DNA of 64,000 nt from Neospora caninum Liverpool. Its lineage: Eukaryota > Apicomplexa > Conoidasida > Eucoccidiorida > Sarcocystidae. The stretch covers positions 1,655,120 through 1,719,119 of the forward strand of contig NC_018387.1 in NCBI RefSeq assembly GCF_000208865.1, in the 5' to 3' direction. The notes under the pieces were generated by a model, which saw nothing but the letters and a program-made list of their open reading frames with translations, made no database searches and was not told where the DNA came from. Each line of letters begins with the position of its first letter. The stretch's first letter is position 1. The position numbers and the translations under genes were made by a program. Positions 13,461 to 31,156 of the stretch are shown here, piece after piece.

Positions 13461-16400
13461 ATGGCGGGTAATTCGTCAGATGGATGCGACGGGGCTTCTT
13501 CCCAGTCACCTGTTCTGAAAGGAAGGAGAAATACGGCCCCCCTGTCGCGAGACTCCTCTTTCCAGGCTCTGCTAGCGTCGTTTGCAGAACGGATGATCCA
13601 AGGGTACAACCTGATTTCGAGAATAAAGGACGCCGATAGGGAGTCGACTGAACACATAAAAGAGTTCGTGCTGGATTCTGCGTTTGCAGATGCCACGAGG
13701 CGCGTGGCAGTAGCTTGCGTGTGCCCGCTGCGGCGCCAAGCATTTTGTGAGCTCTTTCGGCGGTCCGCTCAAGACAAAACAATTCGTCCCTGCCTTGTGT
13801 CTCCTCTCAGATGGTGTGAGCGTGTTATTTGCTTCGTCTTGTCCAACTCTACTACCTCATTCAGAAACGGTCATTTGTGTGCGTATAACGAAGGTTCCCA
13901 AGACCTGCAGTGGTCAGAGACAGTGAAAAAGGCGCGTCAAATCGTTTGTGATGAGAAAGAAGCCGCGCGTGACGATGTGAAGGAGTGCTTCAGTGCTTGC
14001 GTACTCTTCCTCTACACTCTTACAAGTCGACCTAGCCACCCCGATGTGGCCTCGTGGATGCGCGCTTTCCTTGGCACGGCGGCTGGTCTGGATGTTTACT
14101 GTTTCATCGGTGCAACAATTTCAAGTTTTGTCCCCGACGTAAATGTGCACAAGGGTCTGTCGCCGCAGGATGTCTCGAAAAACTCGAGAGATGATGCCGG
14201 GATCGTGTCTCGTCTTCGGGAGCCCGGGGCTCGCAAGACCTTCCTCCGGTTGGTTGCGGTGTACGACAATTTGTCTCATTCTGATGTATTGATCTCAAGA
14301 GCGAGGAGCCACCGCGACCTTCGCACGGCGCAGAAGGCGGTGCTGAGTGTCGCTTCGAGACTCCTGGTTCATGCTGCGGCGATCCCTGTCGGCATTTCTA
14401 TCCGCCTGTGGAGGATCTTTTCTGCCTATGCCACAAATGATTCGCCGGATGTGGCGAGTCCTGGGCGAGGGAAGGCGGATCCCACTCCTCACAGCCGACA
14501 TTATAGCAAGAAAAACAGTCAGAATCTTTTGTCGCTCACTTCAGCATCGGTTCGATCTCAGCGGCACGATGTCCTAGAACTCCGGGCTGCAGTTGACTGT
14601 TTTCGGGACGCGCTCAAGAGCGACGACTTTCTTCACCACCTTCGAACAGAGCTGCTGCCCAGTGCGCGGGGGTTGCTGGGTACTTGCATTTCTACTGCCG
14701 CTGAGCTGCAGAAGGCGGGAGACGACATGGCTCTCTCGGTTGTTGCCGAGCTCTTGGCTTACCTCGCTCTTTCCTCAACCGGACTCCGCCACCACGCGGC
14801 TGTAGAGCTCAATCAGAATCCGGCAAGTGTGTTCGATCACGACAATGGTGGCGATGGATCACCAGCTAATCCGGAGGCTTCAGAAAAGCGCTCTAAACAG
14901 CTCTGCAAACTGTCATCTGCTGCAGTGCACTTTCCATTCCTTCTTCGTGCATGCACGTCTACGTACAGCGAGACATGCGTTTTCATGGGGGCCTTCTTGG
15001 AAAGCTGTTTCGTCGCTAGCCAGCAGCAAGAAGGCGCACAAGATGCAGGGCTTGGAGTCCATCTCGCCGATGACGTCAAAGCTGAGGTTCTCCAAGCTCT
15101 TCAGAAGACGGTTGCCTCTCCGTGCACTGTTCCCGCCGAATCAAGTGGTGCGTGAAGCATTACCTATGAATGCGTATTCGGCCCTCACACATGGTTCCCG
15201 GAGCGTCTCTAAACCACACAGCATCACACTCAGCTCGGCTACGCGTAACCACGGCTAAGCAAGCTGGTGTTGCCCAGTGTCCCGCGGTGCTTCCGGTTGA
15301 TTTCCGCGGCGCGGATCGCCAGTTTACTAGGCACGGGTCTACGAGCGCTTTTGAAGCGAACGCTCGCTGTACTGCCGTGGCTGTCTCCACTTCATTCTGC
15401 TCTCCTATTTCAGACGCCGACACTGGAACCGACAAGCAGGTTTTTCCACAGGAAAGCTCTGCCGCGGCACAGAGAAGAGCCGCGTGTCTCTCCCTTCTCG
15501 CCGTTATGGCTGATTCGGCGAGCTTTGCTTCGGAAGTCCAGCGAATGCTCCTGGACCTTCTGGTTGACAGTAAGACTGTCTCTTTCTAAACCCCCGATGT
15601 CTGCATTGGTTGCAAAAGACGAAGGTCTGGCGACAGAGTCGATTCAATGGCGGTTCCTCGCGCGTTTCCCCGAACTAGAGCTGGCGCCCATAGCGGTATA
15701 TTCCTCGCCTTGTGGACGCCTTTCAGAATGTAAAGCCCTTGGCACCCTAGGTGCTGCACGACCGTTGCACACTGCTCTACACCAACCGTACAATATGTTC
15801 GTCTTCAACAGTTCACATTGGGCGGGGATGAAGCATTCTTCGTCGCTCCGGAGGCGCTTCCATTTCGGACCGGTCATGTTTCTTGCGTCACCTTTTTCTG
15901 ATTTGCAGCGGCGAGCCGCACCACCGCTAATGCCCCGTCTCTTGCTACCACCATCAGCTTTGCTCTCGATGTCGCCCGCTGCTCTCCTCGACTTCGCGAC
16001 TCGGCCATCTGCATTCTTCGACAACATACACCTCCTGTGCTAGGCTTCCTCGCCGAGACTGTCCTGTCGTCAACGAGCCTTCCGACTCAACGGCGACTGC
16101 TTCTGCTCGTCCATAAAATGCTGACGGAAGTAAAGGCACTGGGGCTGGCTGAGAGAGAAACGTCTTTCTTGTTCCGACAGGAGTCGGGCACAGGGAAAGC
16201 GCTTCAACGCGTGTTTGTGTTTCATCCAACCAGTTGCCCAGAGGGCGTTACGCCCTGTGCCCTGTTCTCGCCTTCCATATCGCAGGCCACGGGACACTTG
16301 CATTCCGCCCTGGCATGGCCACGGAGGACTTGTTTGCTGCCGGTTCCACGGACGTCGCGCCGGGTCGTAGACAGCATCTGTTTTTGTTGGTGTTCTTTTA

Positions 16401-17273
16401 GCTGTCTTAAGCAGTCCAGTGGGGGGGTGGTGGTGTAGAGCAATCATAAAGAACTTCCTCAGTATCCTAGGTACGATAATGTCTCTGTGTATTCGATCTT
16501 CGAGGAACCGCAGTCGTTGCCTTTGAGTCGTGCTAATGCTGCGCGTGGTGAATTCAAAAAGACTGTTGACCATCGGTTGGCCGTTTTTCTGTCTGTGTGT
16601 CCTCTCCCCATCGGATGCCTCCCAGGTGCTGTCGCCGCGTCAACGACGACAGGGTCCCCCGCCCTCCTGTCTGCTGCCTATATCGACTTTGTTTTTTCTC
16701 GAAAACAGTCAAAATCAAGACCTGGCGCTACCGTCTGTAGCTTTTCCTTCCGCCTCGTTCAAATCTTCACTTGGCGATGTATCGTCTCCCAGAGCTGACG
16801 AGAAAAGGAGTCGGGCACCTTCTCACAAAGTCGCCTCTGCTGCGACGCCGCCGCGAGAAGCGTCCAGCGACGCGTGGCGATTCAGGGACGGGCTGCGATC
16901 GATGAAAGACCAGCCAGCCGTTGTGCGTTCCTCACACGGCCCGCGTGACCATCTCGGCGCGTCCTACGAGTCCATTCTCAGTGGTGAATTTCCTTTCCAC
17001 ACTCGCCTGCTTCCCCTCCAACCGTGTACGTTTCCGATTCTGCTCTTTTTCACTTTCTGCCGGACGGACACACTCCTCACGTTTCACTCCGCCGAAAGGA
17101 TAAACAGTCTTTCTTCCGTCCACGGCCCCTGCCTCGAAGGTTGTTGCACCAGGCCTTCTGCGGGCTTTTCCGTCCCTCTCACGGCGGAAATGCGCCGTTT
17201 TGTGCTGAGTTCTCGTCACCCACGCAAAACGGGGACTGCGAGGGGACGACCATATGGGGACCTCCAACCCTAA
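13461..17273 (+). CDS. Helical protein of unknown function, about 930 aa, four exons
   Basis: Exon 1 is 13461-15147, a single 562-codon frame. It is followed by 15414-15569, 15909-16210 and 16626-17273, with phases 1,1,0 consistent at each GT-AG junction. The protein is rich in Leu/Ala/Ser amphipathic helices and reads like an armadillo- or HEAT-type helical solenoid (for example LLGTCISTAAELQ, LLAVMADSASFASEVQ, RLLLLVHKMLTEVK). I cannot assign it to a family. No signal peptide or membrane anchor is seen. The last exon becomes Ser/Pro/Arg-rich and may instead be spliced near 16980-16983, where GT donors occur, so the C-terminus is uncertain. The exon 1 donor could also be 15144, in the same phase. 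The next gene starts only 124 bases downstream on the same strand. Confidence 0.65.
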
Positions 17274-17281
17274 ACCCTAAA
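17266..17281. repeat. Interstitial telomere-like CCCTAAA run
   Basis: Two perfect tandem CCCTAAA units lie between the stop codon of the upstream gene and the start of the next. CCCTAAA/TTTAGGG is the telomere unit used by Toxoplasma and other apicomplexans (established knowledge). The run is too short to be a functional telomere. Confidence 0.75.
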
Positions 17282-17397
17282 GAGGTGTATCCCTAGACCG
17301 ACAGACCCATGTGTCTTTGAATCTAAGGTGCTTGGGAATGCACGTGCTGGTCATGCGCTGGAGTGGACTTGAAGTATCTCTCCCGCGTGGTGCCGCC

Positions 17398-20300
17398 ATG
17401 TCTCTCCTGGAACCAGGCGAAAGCGAACAAAAAAACGTGGACCTCGACGCCTACGCGGGAGAACTCGCTCGTGTTGTGCGGCTCCAGCGGGAGCAACAGC
17501 AACTTCTACGAGACACCGCAACTGCGTCTCGGAATCGAGTGAGACGGCTGCGTTGCCGAGATGCCGTGCTCCATAAACAGGCTCCAAACAGCGCCTACGA
17601 ACCAGAGCTGCACAGTGTGCTGATTGAACATGAGTTGGCACTGCGTCGCCGCGTCTGCTCGCCAGTCTAGAGTGGCCTGCATCCCTGCATGCGACTGAAC
17701 GGGAATTCCGTCGAAAAACACTGCAGGCGGATTTGCAGATGTGCATACGCAGGCGATTAGGCCTTTCATGTGTACATACACACACAGCCAGAGAAAGAGT
17801 GTGCACATTCACGGATCCATTTCTGCAGCATTTTTGTGTCATGGGATGCGAGTACCCGTTCTGTGATGAGTCGCACGCGTCGGCGAAAGGGGGCGAATCG
17901 CGACTCCTCAAACTCGGTTGAATTCGAGCGACTTTCTCCAGCATGTCCAACCACCTGCTTCCGGCGTTTCGCGTTGTCTTCAGGAAGAGGAAGCGAAAAA
18001 GCTGATGAAGCTCACAATCTCAGACCACGAGGTAACCACATGACACAATAGGACAAACATTCCGCGGAAAATGCAGCGTGCGGCTTTACAAACAGACTTC
18101 TGTGTCGCCTGTTTCTAAACACAAATGAGAAGCAAAGCTTTTTTCCTTGGTCATGCGATACATATTGCTGCTTGTCTGTGCACACATATCTATTTCAAGA
18201 ACGTTTTGGTTTCATTCACTTGCAGGCACGACGTATATATATATATATACGGACATCCATATATGCGTGTATGGTCTTCTGCTGGCTTCGGTGCAAATGC
18301 ATGCATACATTCTGGAGCCTCATCCTCCACGTATTTCGTTTTTTGTCTTCTTGCAGCACGAGAAAGTGAAAGCTGAGCACAAGGCCGAAGCATGTCAGCA
18401 GCAGTTGCAGCGGCTCCAAGAAACGCATGCAGCTGAACTGGCGAGGTATGCAAGATTACCCTTCGGTTTTTTGTCCTTTCGCTGAACCGCGGAAGGCAAA
18501 GAACGACGAAGGGTCTCGCGCTGGTTTTTCGCGTCTCTGCGTCTTTTTCGCTTTATCCGCCTCACCGGTGTTTCGCGAAAGTTGCTGTTTACCCTTCTAG
18601 CGAAGCACGTGCCGCCGTGTTACGGCCCGCTCCGTTTCCCTCGCTCGAGAGCCTCGCCGACAAGCAAGGCTGAAGGCGCAAACGGATGCATGCATGCGTC
18701 ACCCCTTCGCTCTCTGTGCAAATCGACTTTCTGTCGCTGTGGCCTGCCGGTTCTGCCTTGCGCAGAGTGCGGGGCGAGGGCGAGGCTCAGACCCGCCAGC
18801 TGCGCTCCATGGTGAACGAGTTGCAGCTCTTACTCGACGGCAGAGAGGAAAAGTTGAAGAAGTAGGTCTTACAGGCAGTATCAAAAAGAAGAACCGAAAA
18901 CGTATGCCTGACCGTTCTGTCAAATAACAAGTCAGGGCCTTCCCGTCTTGTCTCCGCGCGGTTTTATCGCTTATCCTCGATCCTGTTGCAGCCCGCCGCC
19001 CTGTCGCGTCCTTGTGCATGCAGCTGTGTCCAGGTTAAGTGGGCAAGTAAGTGTACGCACGTCAGCACGATGTTTTGATGGACGCATTCGCGTGAGGGAG
19101 TCTGCGAGTCTGCGACCGTTCCACGTGTATGTCCTCCAGCACGCATGCGCATATATATATATATATATGTAGGCGTATGAAGTTTGGTTCGTTTGACTCG
19201 TTTCGCGTTAGCTGTGTGCGGTGGTGCGGTCTCAGCGCCCAGGATGCGCTCGCAGCGAGCAAGCAGCAGCAGCTGAGCAACGACGGAGAATGCAGCAAAT
19301 TACAGCGGCAGCTCCAAACCCTGACAGCCCTGAACAAAAAACAGGTTAGAAGTGCACGAGCAGGTACACGCGCACATCCGCACAAGGCGTTAGGTGCCCG
19401 TGCTCACGTGCCCAGTTAAGTTTACGTATCGCACCGGTCGACCTGCGTTTCCTTTTCGCCGCGAGGATCTAAAGAGACAGTGTCTCGACAGTGAAAGTCG
19501 CGGAGCCGTTCGCTCCACGATGCCACGTGTGCGCAGTGGAGTTCCGGGTTTCTGACCTCACCACTCGGGTTTCGCGCTCCCACAGCCAGTCAGAGGCTTC
19601 GTCGCCTTTCTCCAGGAGATGCGCGGCTGCGAGGGGCTAGTTTGTAGGCGCCAGGAAAGCGTTTGCGTTTTCACGCATTCGCGCGTAGGAAAGGGCCCTG
19701 GGACAAGCCTGCTGCCTTGGCACTCTGTGTTTGCAGAAGGACGACTTGAGCTGCATGGAAGCCCAGTGCGGGTCTCTCCGCGAGGCGAACGACGAAGCCG
19801 CGAAAAAGCTCCACGAAGTCTCCTGCAGGGCGAGAAAACTCGAAGTAAGTCGTGTTCGGTCGACGAGTTCATCCAGTGTTTCGTTCGCGGCCTGTTGGGC
19901 GGGCGCGAAACTCCTCAATTGGTGAGTGGGAGTCTGCTGAAGGCGAGACCGGATCTGAAGCTGCGCGTCTCACGGTGAGCAGGGCTCGTGAGAGACAGCA
20001 AAGCAAAGACGTTAGTGGAGTTGTTCTCTCACCTCGTCGCCTGTTTTTCCACATGTAACTCGGTGGGGTCAGCGTAGCCAGTGCAAATGTGGTACCTGAG
20101 CGCACGACTCGCGCGCCGACTGGTGACGCTGTTGGGAGATGTGGAAAGCGGAAAGGGAGTTCTTGGGTCCGGTCTCATCCGGTGATTGCCACTCCCACAT
20201 CTTGACTTGCCTTCCCCTCCCAGAGCCAGTGCGGCTTCCTCCACGCGGAGAAGAAAGAGCTGCTCGACGAGCAGGAGAAGCTTTTCAAGTGAGTCGCGGA

Positions 20301-22749
20301 TCTGGAAAAGCGTCGCTGTGTGCCTTGAATACAAAGTTTGCGAAGTGTTTTGTTCCCTTTCTGCATTCACCTTTGAATCACCTTGAGAGTCCCTTATCCC
20401 TGCCGAGTCCGTCTGCTGCCTCGCCCCTCGGCGGGTCTCTCGTTTTCTGTGTCTCCTCTGCCTCTGTCGAGTCGCTCCCGCCGCGCTACCAGTCCGCAGC
20501 TTCTCTCTCACGATTGCAAATGGCCTTGGAATTCCTCCGTTTTTATATGTATACATATGTGTGTGTCTGTCCATACCTGTTATACACGTGGTGTGTATTT
20601 ACGACACACATCGACAGGTGCGGCAAAATGTATCACTGCGTGTTTTTCGTTTCTCGCGGTGTAGTCGCCTGCCCATGAGGCTCTGCCACGGGACGTTCGG
20701 ACGCCCGGCTGCTACGAAGAAGCGCTGCCGTTTCCTCTTGACACAGGGGACGTTTGTTGTTCTTTTCTTCGCTGACCAGACAGCTCATTCTTCTTCTTGA
20801 CAGAGAGCAGCACCTGACACTCGAGCAGCGGCGCCTCCGCGAGGGCATGAAAGAAAATCTCGAAGCCGTTGAGCGGGCCGAGAAGCTCCAACAACAACTC
20901 GACCATTTGCGACAAGAAAAAGAGGTAACTCGGAAACAAGGCAGAGCGTGTGGACGGCCAGGAACGTCTCTTCGGAAAGTGGAGGCGCAGAGGAGTCGCA
21001 TTTCCACTCACGCATTTGAGAAGCCTAGGGGGGGCCGTTCTGCAAATATGGGCGCGGCAAACGAAAAAGGCGTGTCGAGAGTAGCCACGGTCACACGCTG
21101 GGAGGAACAAAGGCAAGTGGCGACGCGCGGCGATCTTTCCTATACCTATCTATGTGTATATATCGGTACGTTTATGTCTCGTCTCTTTCGCAGTTTAGGT
21201 GTAAGTGGTTTCCTAGCGTCTGTGTGGAGGAAAAAGGAAGAAAAAAACGCGATTTTCTCGACGTTAGTAGCGTATGTGGATTTCGGCACAAGCCTCTTAA
21301 GCGGCTCCTCGTGTGAGAGGCTGCCGACAGGTCTTAAGCTGGATCTCCCCCAAACGCGTATTGGCACCGTGATGCCCGGCTCTTCTGCCCAAGAAAATGC
21401 AGGCAGCGAGCGCGCTGGCCTTTCCTCTCGCCGAGATTCACTGTCCCGACAGCAGGGTTCGAAACGAAGTGGAGCGAGGCAGGCTTCACAGTTCTCTTCT
21501 TTGTGACTCGGGCACCTTCCTCTCTCTGGCGCTCCAGGGATGCATTCCATTGTTCACTCACGATAGCGACACTCGCACAGGTCTATTGAGTTCCCCCTGC
21601 GTGCCTGTTAGTTTACATGCTCCTCGCCTTTTTGTGCTGCTATTGGTGAAGATTCGTCCAGTAGCAGCTTCTGTGGGACTTCGATTGAACTGTTTCCCCT
21701 CAGAACACTGGCAAGGAGGCAGGCCAGATGGCTTCGCGTACCGCCATGCTGCAGACGGAGGTTGCGGCCTTGAGAGCGGACCTCAGCAAGGAAACGGAAC
21801 GACGAAGAGCGGCTGAAGAGTAAGACAGAGTGATGGATTCGGATGCATAGTGTAGCCATGTCTCTTTAAAACGCTCTGTGCATTCCCTGCAGGTTCCACT
21901 GCTCCCGCGCCTTGCCAGCTTTGTTGTACACTGCGTGTGCCCCTAGTTTAGATAGGTATGCGCATCAGTACATGGCGAGGCATCAGTTATGTGTGTCGTT
22001 GCTACAGCTTGTGCGCAGCTTTCGCGTCTTCCTGTACACTGAACTTGTCACCGAGCGCAGTTTGTGGGATACGCTGCTCTGCCTAGAACGCACGTTCCGT
22101 CTACCCTATCCGAGGCGTCTCCGATTCCGTATCTCCTAGCTCTGTGGATGGCAGGCGCGCTGTTTCAGTGGCCCTTTTTGCTGCAGCATCTCCATTGTAA
22201 CTATCCTGGGCACACCAGAGGGAAACGCGTTTGCCCGACGTTCCATGTCCTGTATCTGCGTGTCCGGGTCTTGGTGCGTCTCCAGGGCGGCCAGCAATGC
22301 AAGCGAGAAGACACAAAGTGTCTCCGAAGAATTAGAGCGCGTGAAAAAGAAACTGAAAACCCAGACGCATGTGACAGAAGATCTCGAGAAGGTAAAACAT
22401 TCACAACGCTGGGCGAGAGTGCGAGGAAGCCTTTTTTCCAAACCCAGCCAAACGGCGTGCGGTTCTACGGTGAACTTGCAAATTTGCGGTCCGTCAGCCG
22501 GGGTTTAGGAGCTCGTTGCAGCGACTACTCTCCAATAGGATGCAGATTGGCATTCTGGTCGGCATCGGAACAGTCGTCTTTCGTATTGAAATGTGGCTGT
22601 GTTGACAAACCGAAAACGGGATCAGTCTCGTCCACGGATATGCTGAGGCTTTGATTCGGTGCTGCGTATGTGTGCGCTTGCCTCAGCGACTCAAGGAGAA
22701 GGAAGAGCAGCTGTCCAAAATCCAGAGTATCTTTAGCATGAAGGCGTAG
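17398..22749 (+). CDS. Coiled-coil protein, 353 aa, eleven short exons
   Basis: Exons: 17398-17538, 17984-18031, 18357-18445, 18766-18861, 19236-19344, 19737-19844, 20224-20288, 20804-20924, 21704-21819, 22286-22391, 22687-22749. All introns are GT-AG, every junction phase agrees, and the total is 354 codons with the stop. The ATG at 17398 follows GCCGCC. From residue about 18 to the end the protein is an almost unbroken charged helix with heptad pattern (AYAGELARVVRLQREQQQLL, then EKLQQQLDHLRQEKE), ending in SKIQSIFSMKA. It has no signal peptide, membrane segment or globular domain. A cytoskeletal, centrosomal or basal-complex scaffold role would be typical, but nothing in the sequence proves it. 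Exon 5 uses the AG ending at 19235; the AG seven bases downstream would break the frame. Confidence 0.85.
18234..18249. repeat. (TA)n microsatellite in intron
   Basis: Eight TA units lie in the second intron of the coiled-coil gene. Such intronic TA runs are usually length-polymorphic. Confidence 0.85.
19151..19168. repeat. (TA)n microsatellite in intron
   Basis: Nine AT units lie in the fourth intron of the coiled-coil gene, next to a GCATGC word. Confidence 0.85.
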
Positions 22750-24175
22750 CCTCTGCACTGCCGATCATCTGGAGAGAACCAGAGATGACCGTTTGACACA
22801 AACTCGAGTGGCTAGGCTTTCATACACCCGCGGGGGCACGCAGAAAATCCGAAGCCACTGTAGAAGAGGGAGTTCTAGCACTCGCATCCAGTGCCCGACG
22901 AATTTTGTAGTGTTTGGGGGCGCTAGGAGGGCTAAGAGAAATTCCATGTACCGACAACAAATGTGTTTCTACTCCAGACCTATTCCAGACAAGAACGCGA
23001 TCTTCGATGTTTCCTGCAAGTTGCAGCTTTCTCTCTAATGCATTTTTCCTCCCGTTTTAAACACGCCCGACAGAGAACCAGCGACGGCAAGGCTTCTCTC
23101 GTACGGACGAGAAGCGAGTCCGCTGTGGGGGCCTTGAAACGCTGTCGGCCAAATTGCATTTTCTGTCGATGAAGTCGAACTTGAAGACTTTTTTATTAGC
23201 TTTTCGGACTTCGAGAAGCACGCATCCGAATGTGCCTGACTCTTTTGTGGATAGAAGCTGCGCCGCTTCTGTCGTGGTTATGTTTTTGTAGCACTGTAAT
23301 GCACCAATCGAAGCAATGTGAGTTTGTGTCGATGATACATCATTTTTCTTCGCGATTATAGTTAACAAATGCAGCCAGGAGTCTCCTGATTCAGTGGACG
23401 AAACTAAGAGCTTTTCTCTGTCGGTTCTGTGACCAATCGGGCAGATGCTGATAGCTACTTTGCGAAGCGGAGTTCCGCTCGGAACGATTGTCAGGCATGA
23501 ACTAAGGTTGGTTAGGATCCGAGATTTGCAGACGCTTTTTGATGCTACTGCAACTGCGTATTTAAGCATTAATATACATGTGGTGGCTCACGGAAACCAA
23601 GGATAAAGCTGATTCTGCCGTCTTCAAACCCTGCATTGTTACTGTGTTAAACCGTCTCTCGCGGGCGGTTTCGTTGGTTGCTTTTAAAAACCCAATTCCG
23701 ATCGCTTGTCGCACAGAAAGCCCTCAAGAGGGGTTCCCCACCAGAAACCAAATGTGTTGCGCCTTTGCATCACTTCGAGACTTCTTATGGCGAGAGAGCC
23801 GTAGACGCCCGTGAGACGTCGTTTCTGAGTCTCATTTTGGAACATGCTTGCAGGCCGGCGCCAGGGACTTTCTGAGTGACGCAGAGGCCACAGTCGAACG
23901 TCAGAATATGCCAAGTTTTTCGATTAGAGATTAGGAATCCAAGGAAAGAAAACAGCGTGAAGGGCGTACGCCGCCTCGTGAAACCTTCCTCATCATATCT
24001 TCGGGCCGATACACGCAAAGTTCCCTTTCCTTGTTGTGGCTATTTATAAATATCTATAAGGAAGACCAGTTCGGAGTCACGTCATGATATGTGCTTTCTT
24101 TTTAGCATATCTTGTTGCAACCTTGTGCCATCAAACAGCACATCTATCCGCCATTTGTACATTTGTATGCGTATG

Positions 24176-24214
<39 letters not shown>

Positions 24215-24457
24215 GTGTGTATATATCTGTATATTCATGTGCATGCATATGCATGCAAGCTTCTAACCGAGAACGCCGAGCTCCCACTGCCACGTATCTG
24301 TTTTGCGTTGCTTCGTTACGCCATTGGTATGGGTGCCGTGCCCAATTCAAGCAGACTGCCGGTCTGAATTTCCCATCCCCTTTCCAACCCCTATCTGTTC
24401 CCTGTGAAAGATTCCTTTGCGTTGTTTTTCACTGAAAACAGGTTGCATCTGGTTCCT
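22750..24457. other. Convergent intergenic region
   Basis: This separates the + strand coiled-coil gene stop (22749) from the - strand RUVBL1 stop (24458) and should contain both 3' untranslated regions. It holds a long (AT)n tract at 24181-24209 and, just after it, several overlapping TGCATGC/ATGCAT words at 24238-24258. No coding exon is supported. Confidence 0.6.
24181..24209. repeat. (AT)14 microsatellite
   Basis: An uninterrupted AT dinucleotide run followed by a degenerate ATGTGTGTATAT stretch, downstream of the RUVBL1 stop codon. Confidence 0.9.
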
Positions 24458-28894
<4,437 letters not shown>

Positions 28895-31156
28895 TGTGTT
28901 TGCTTCTTCCTCTAAAATTGGATGTGTTCACCAGCCTGGCATCAGCAGTCCCCTTTCAGTCGACTCTCCTTTAAAGGGCAGTGAAAATGGTTCTTTGGCT
29001 AGCGGAGAAATGGTGGATGAGCTAAAAGAATGGACCCGGACTTCCGAAGCAAGCTTTGGATCTCTTGCTCTCTCTAAAACTGTAAGTCAAGAAAAGCACT
29101 ATCAGACAGATCCGGAATGATCCAACCAGAACTGTGCTCGACCATGTGTTCGGGCATTAGATGGAGTTAAGACTTCTCAAAATGGAAATGGCCTGGGTAT
29201 GCCTAGGTAGTTTTGGAATGCATTTATAGCAAACTGGCGTGGTGGTAGTTCAAACGAAATCGCGGGACTACCTTTAGCTAGACAACGAGAGTTGCTCTGT
29301 TTTGATTGAGATAAAAGAAGGTAGGAAGAAACTTCGAAAGGGACGCCCTGTTTTGAGGGGTCACTTAACCTAAACATCGCAAGAACCGTGCTGCAGCCTC
29401 TGCTGAAAACAGAAGCCTGTCTAGGCTTGAGAAAGAAATTTCTCCGGGAGGAACCGAACTGCTTACCGGTTCTGCATGTTGCAAGAGCGCAACAAGAGAA
29501 ATGCGAAGTCTCCACAGGTCGCTTTCCTAGAAGTACCGGAAGCGCACTCGAGTCTAATCGGACCTAAACTTACTCTTACAAAACAGGAATACTTTTCAAG
29601 GCCCCCGCTTCTGTTTAATCAGATTTCAACATAAACGGTGGGGACAAAGCGGCTATGGAGTTTGGGGATATCATCAGGCCGACACGCAGGCACACACACG
29701 CAAGCAGCGTTTTCTTTGGAGGGGTAAACAAATATTCGGAAACTGTCTTTCTGTAACCGGATGTTCTAGGCTTCACCACAGGTGAATTTCTCAGTTTCAC
29801 CGTGTACAAGGACTTTTTATGCACGTGTTCAGCGCGCGTTTCGGCACCCGAGCAAATGCTTTATGGACATCTATGGCCGTGCGTAAAGGCTCTTGCTGGC
29901 CGCCCTTTTGTGTGGCGCCCATGCACCTTGTTTGCTAAAAGTGCAGAATGTGACACTGGGTCGTCATGTTTTCCCTGGCGCTTTTTTTTCTGTGCATGTG
30001 CGGCTTTCTTCTGCAGCAACAGTCTATAGGAGCGGACGGGATCGCATACGCGCCGACCGTAGCCGCCTGCTCTAAAATTTCGTAAATTGCCACGATTGCA
30101 GCAACTGCACAGAGATTATTAACACAGGCAGAGTCTCCTATGGTTTTCCATCACTTTCTCCGTCTTTCCACCCATAGCCCACTTCAGAAAAAGCGATGTG
30201 CGATCGAGGCAGACGCTATCAGAAGTGCACTGTTTTGCGGGAAGAACACTATTTGGGTGAAGACAGCGGAAATCTAGACTTCTCTTGTTTTCTCTTGATG
30301 CGACCGCAAAGGAATCAGATGGCTGTTTCCATTTTGCTGAGTGTCTCGAGTTTTTCTAGTTAATGTGAACGAGAGTTGTGAAACGACTTCTCATTCTTGG
30401 AGGTTCCCCTGCGCCCACGTTTCCACACATCGTCTAGCCTCTTTTTCCCGAATGACTAGAGAAACGTTGACATTCAAAAACTACGTGCAATCACAATACG
30501 CCCTGTATGGCTTTGCAAAACAGCGTCGAACACAGCGCATGTAAGACAAGCTCTCTTGGGGGTGACGATTTCGCAATTCGTAGCCTCTGCTTATTATGTC
30601 ACGACATTTCGGAATGAGTGGAGCAGACGTTGACATAATTGCAGAAATTGTATCACTTGATCAGAAATAAAGACAGGAAGATATTTAGAAAAAACGATGT
30701 ACAGAAACCGAGTGGAAAAAAACTGGCCCTTCCACAAACATTTATATGCTTTTCGCCAGGGACCATTGTAGAACACACGGCGAAAAATCGCCCACAAAGC
30801 CTTTTCAGTGGCAGTAACTGAATTAATGATGCGTCCGGCATCGGCCAAAATTGCTGAAGGGTGCTCGTCTTCTATCACAAATTTTGCATTTCGCTACGGA
30901 AGGAAACCGTGAGAGGCCCGTAGCACGGACAGTATTGAAAATTCCGGTATACACAGACATTCAGATCTAAACCACTGAATTGGGCTTTTTGCAAACTGGA
31001 AAGTGCCCGTTGTCTTCTTGAAGAGCAGGGGGTCACTTCATTAGATAAATGCATTTGCAACCAAAACGTGCAACACATCGAATTAACAAAGACGAATCCA
31101 CGCATCAGCATGTTAGCATATCCAAATGGTGAACTGTCAACGAAGATGTTCTTCAC
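28895..31156. other. Intergenic, upstream of RUVBL1 and downstream of CFAP251
   Basis: The bases just right of 28894 are the RUVBL1 5' untranslated and promoter region. The right part is the 3' untranslated region of CFAP251. The stretch is AT-richer than the genes. I see no coding exon, RNA gene or mobile element. Confidence 0.55.

Noticed and set aside
28895..31156. Nuclear copies of mitochondrial cob/cox1, common in coccidian genomes
   Set aside because: The AT-rich stretches were compared from memory with the beginnings of these genes and no match was seen.
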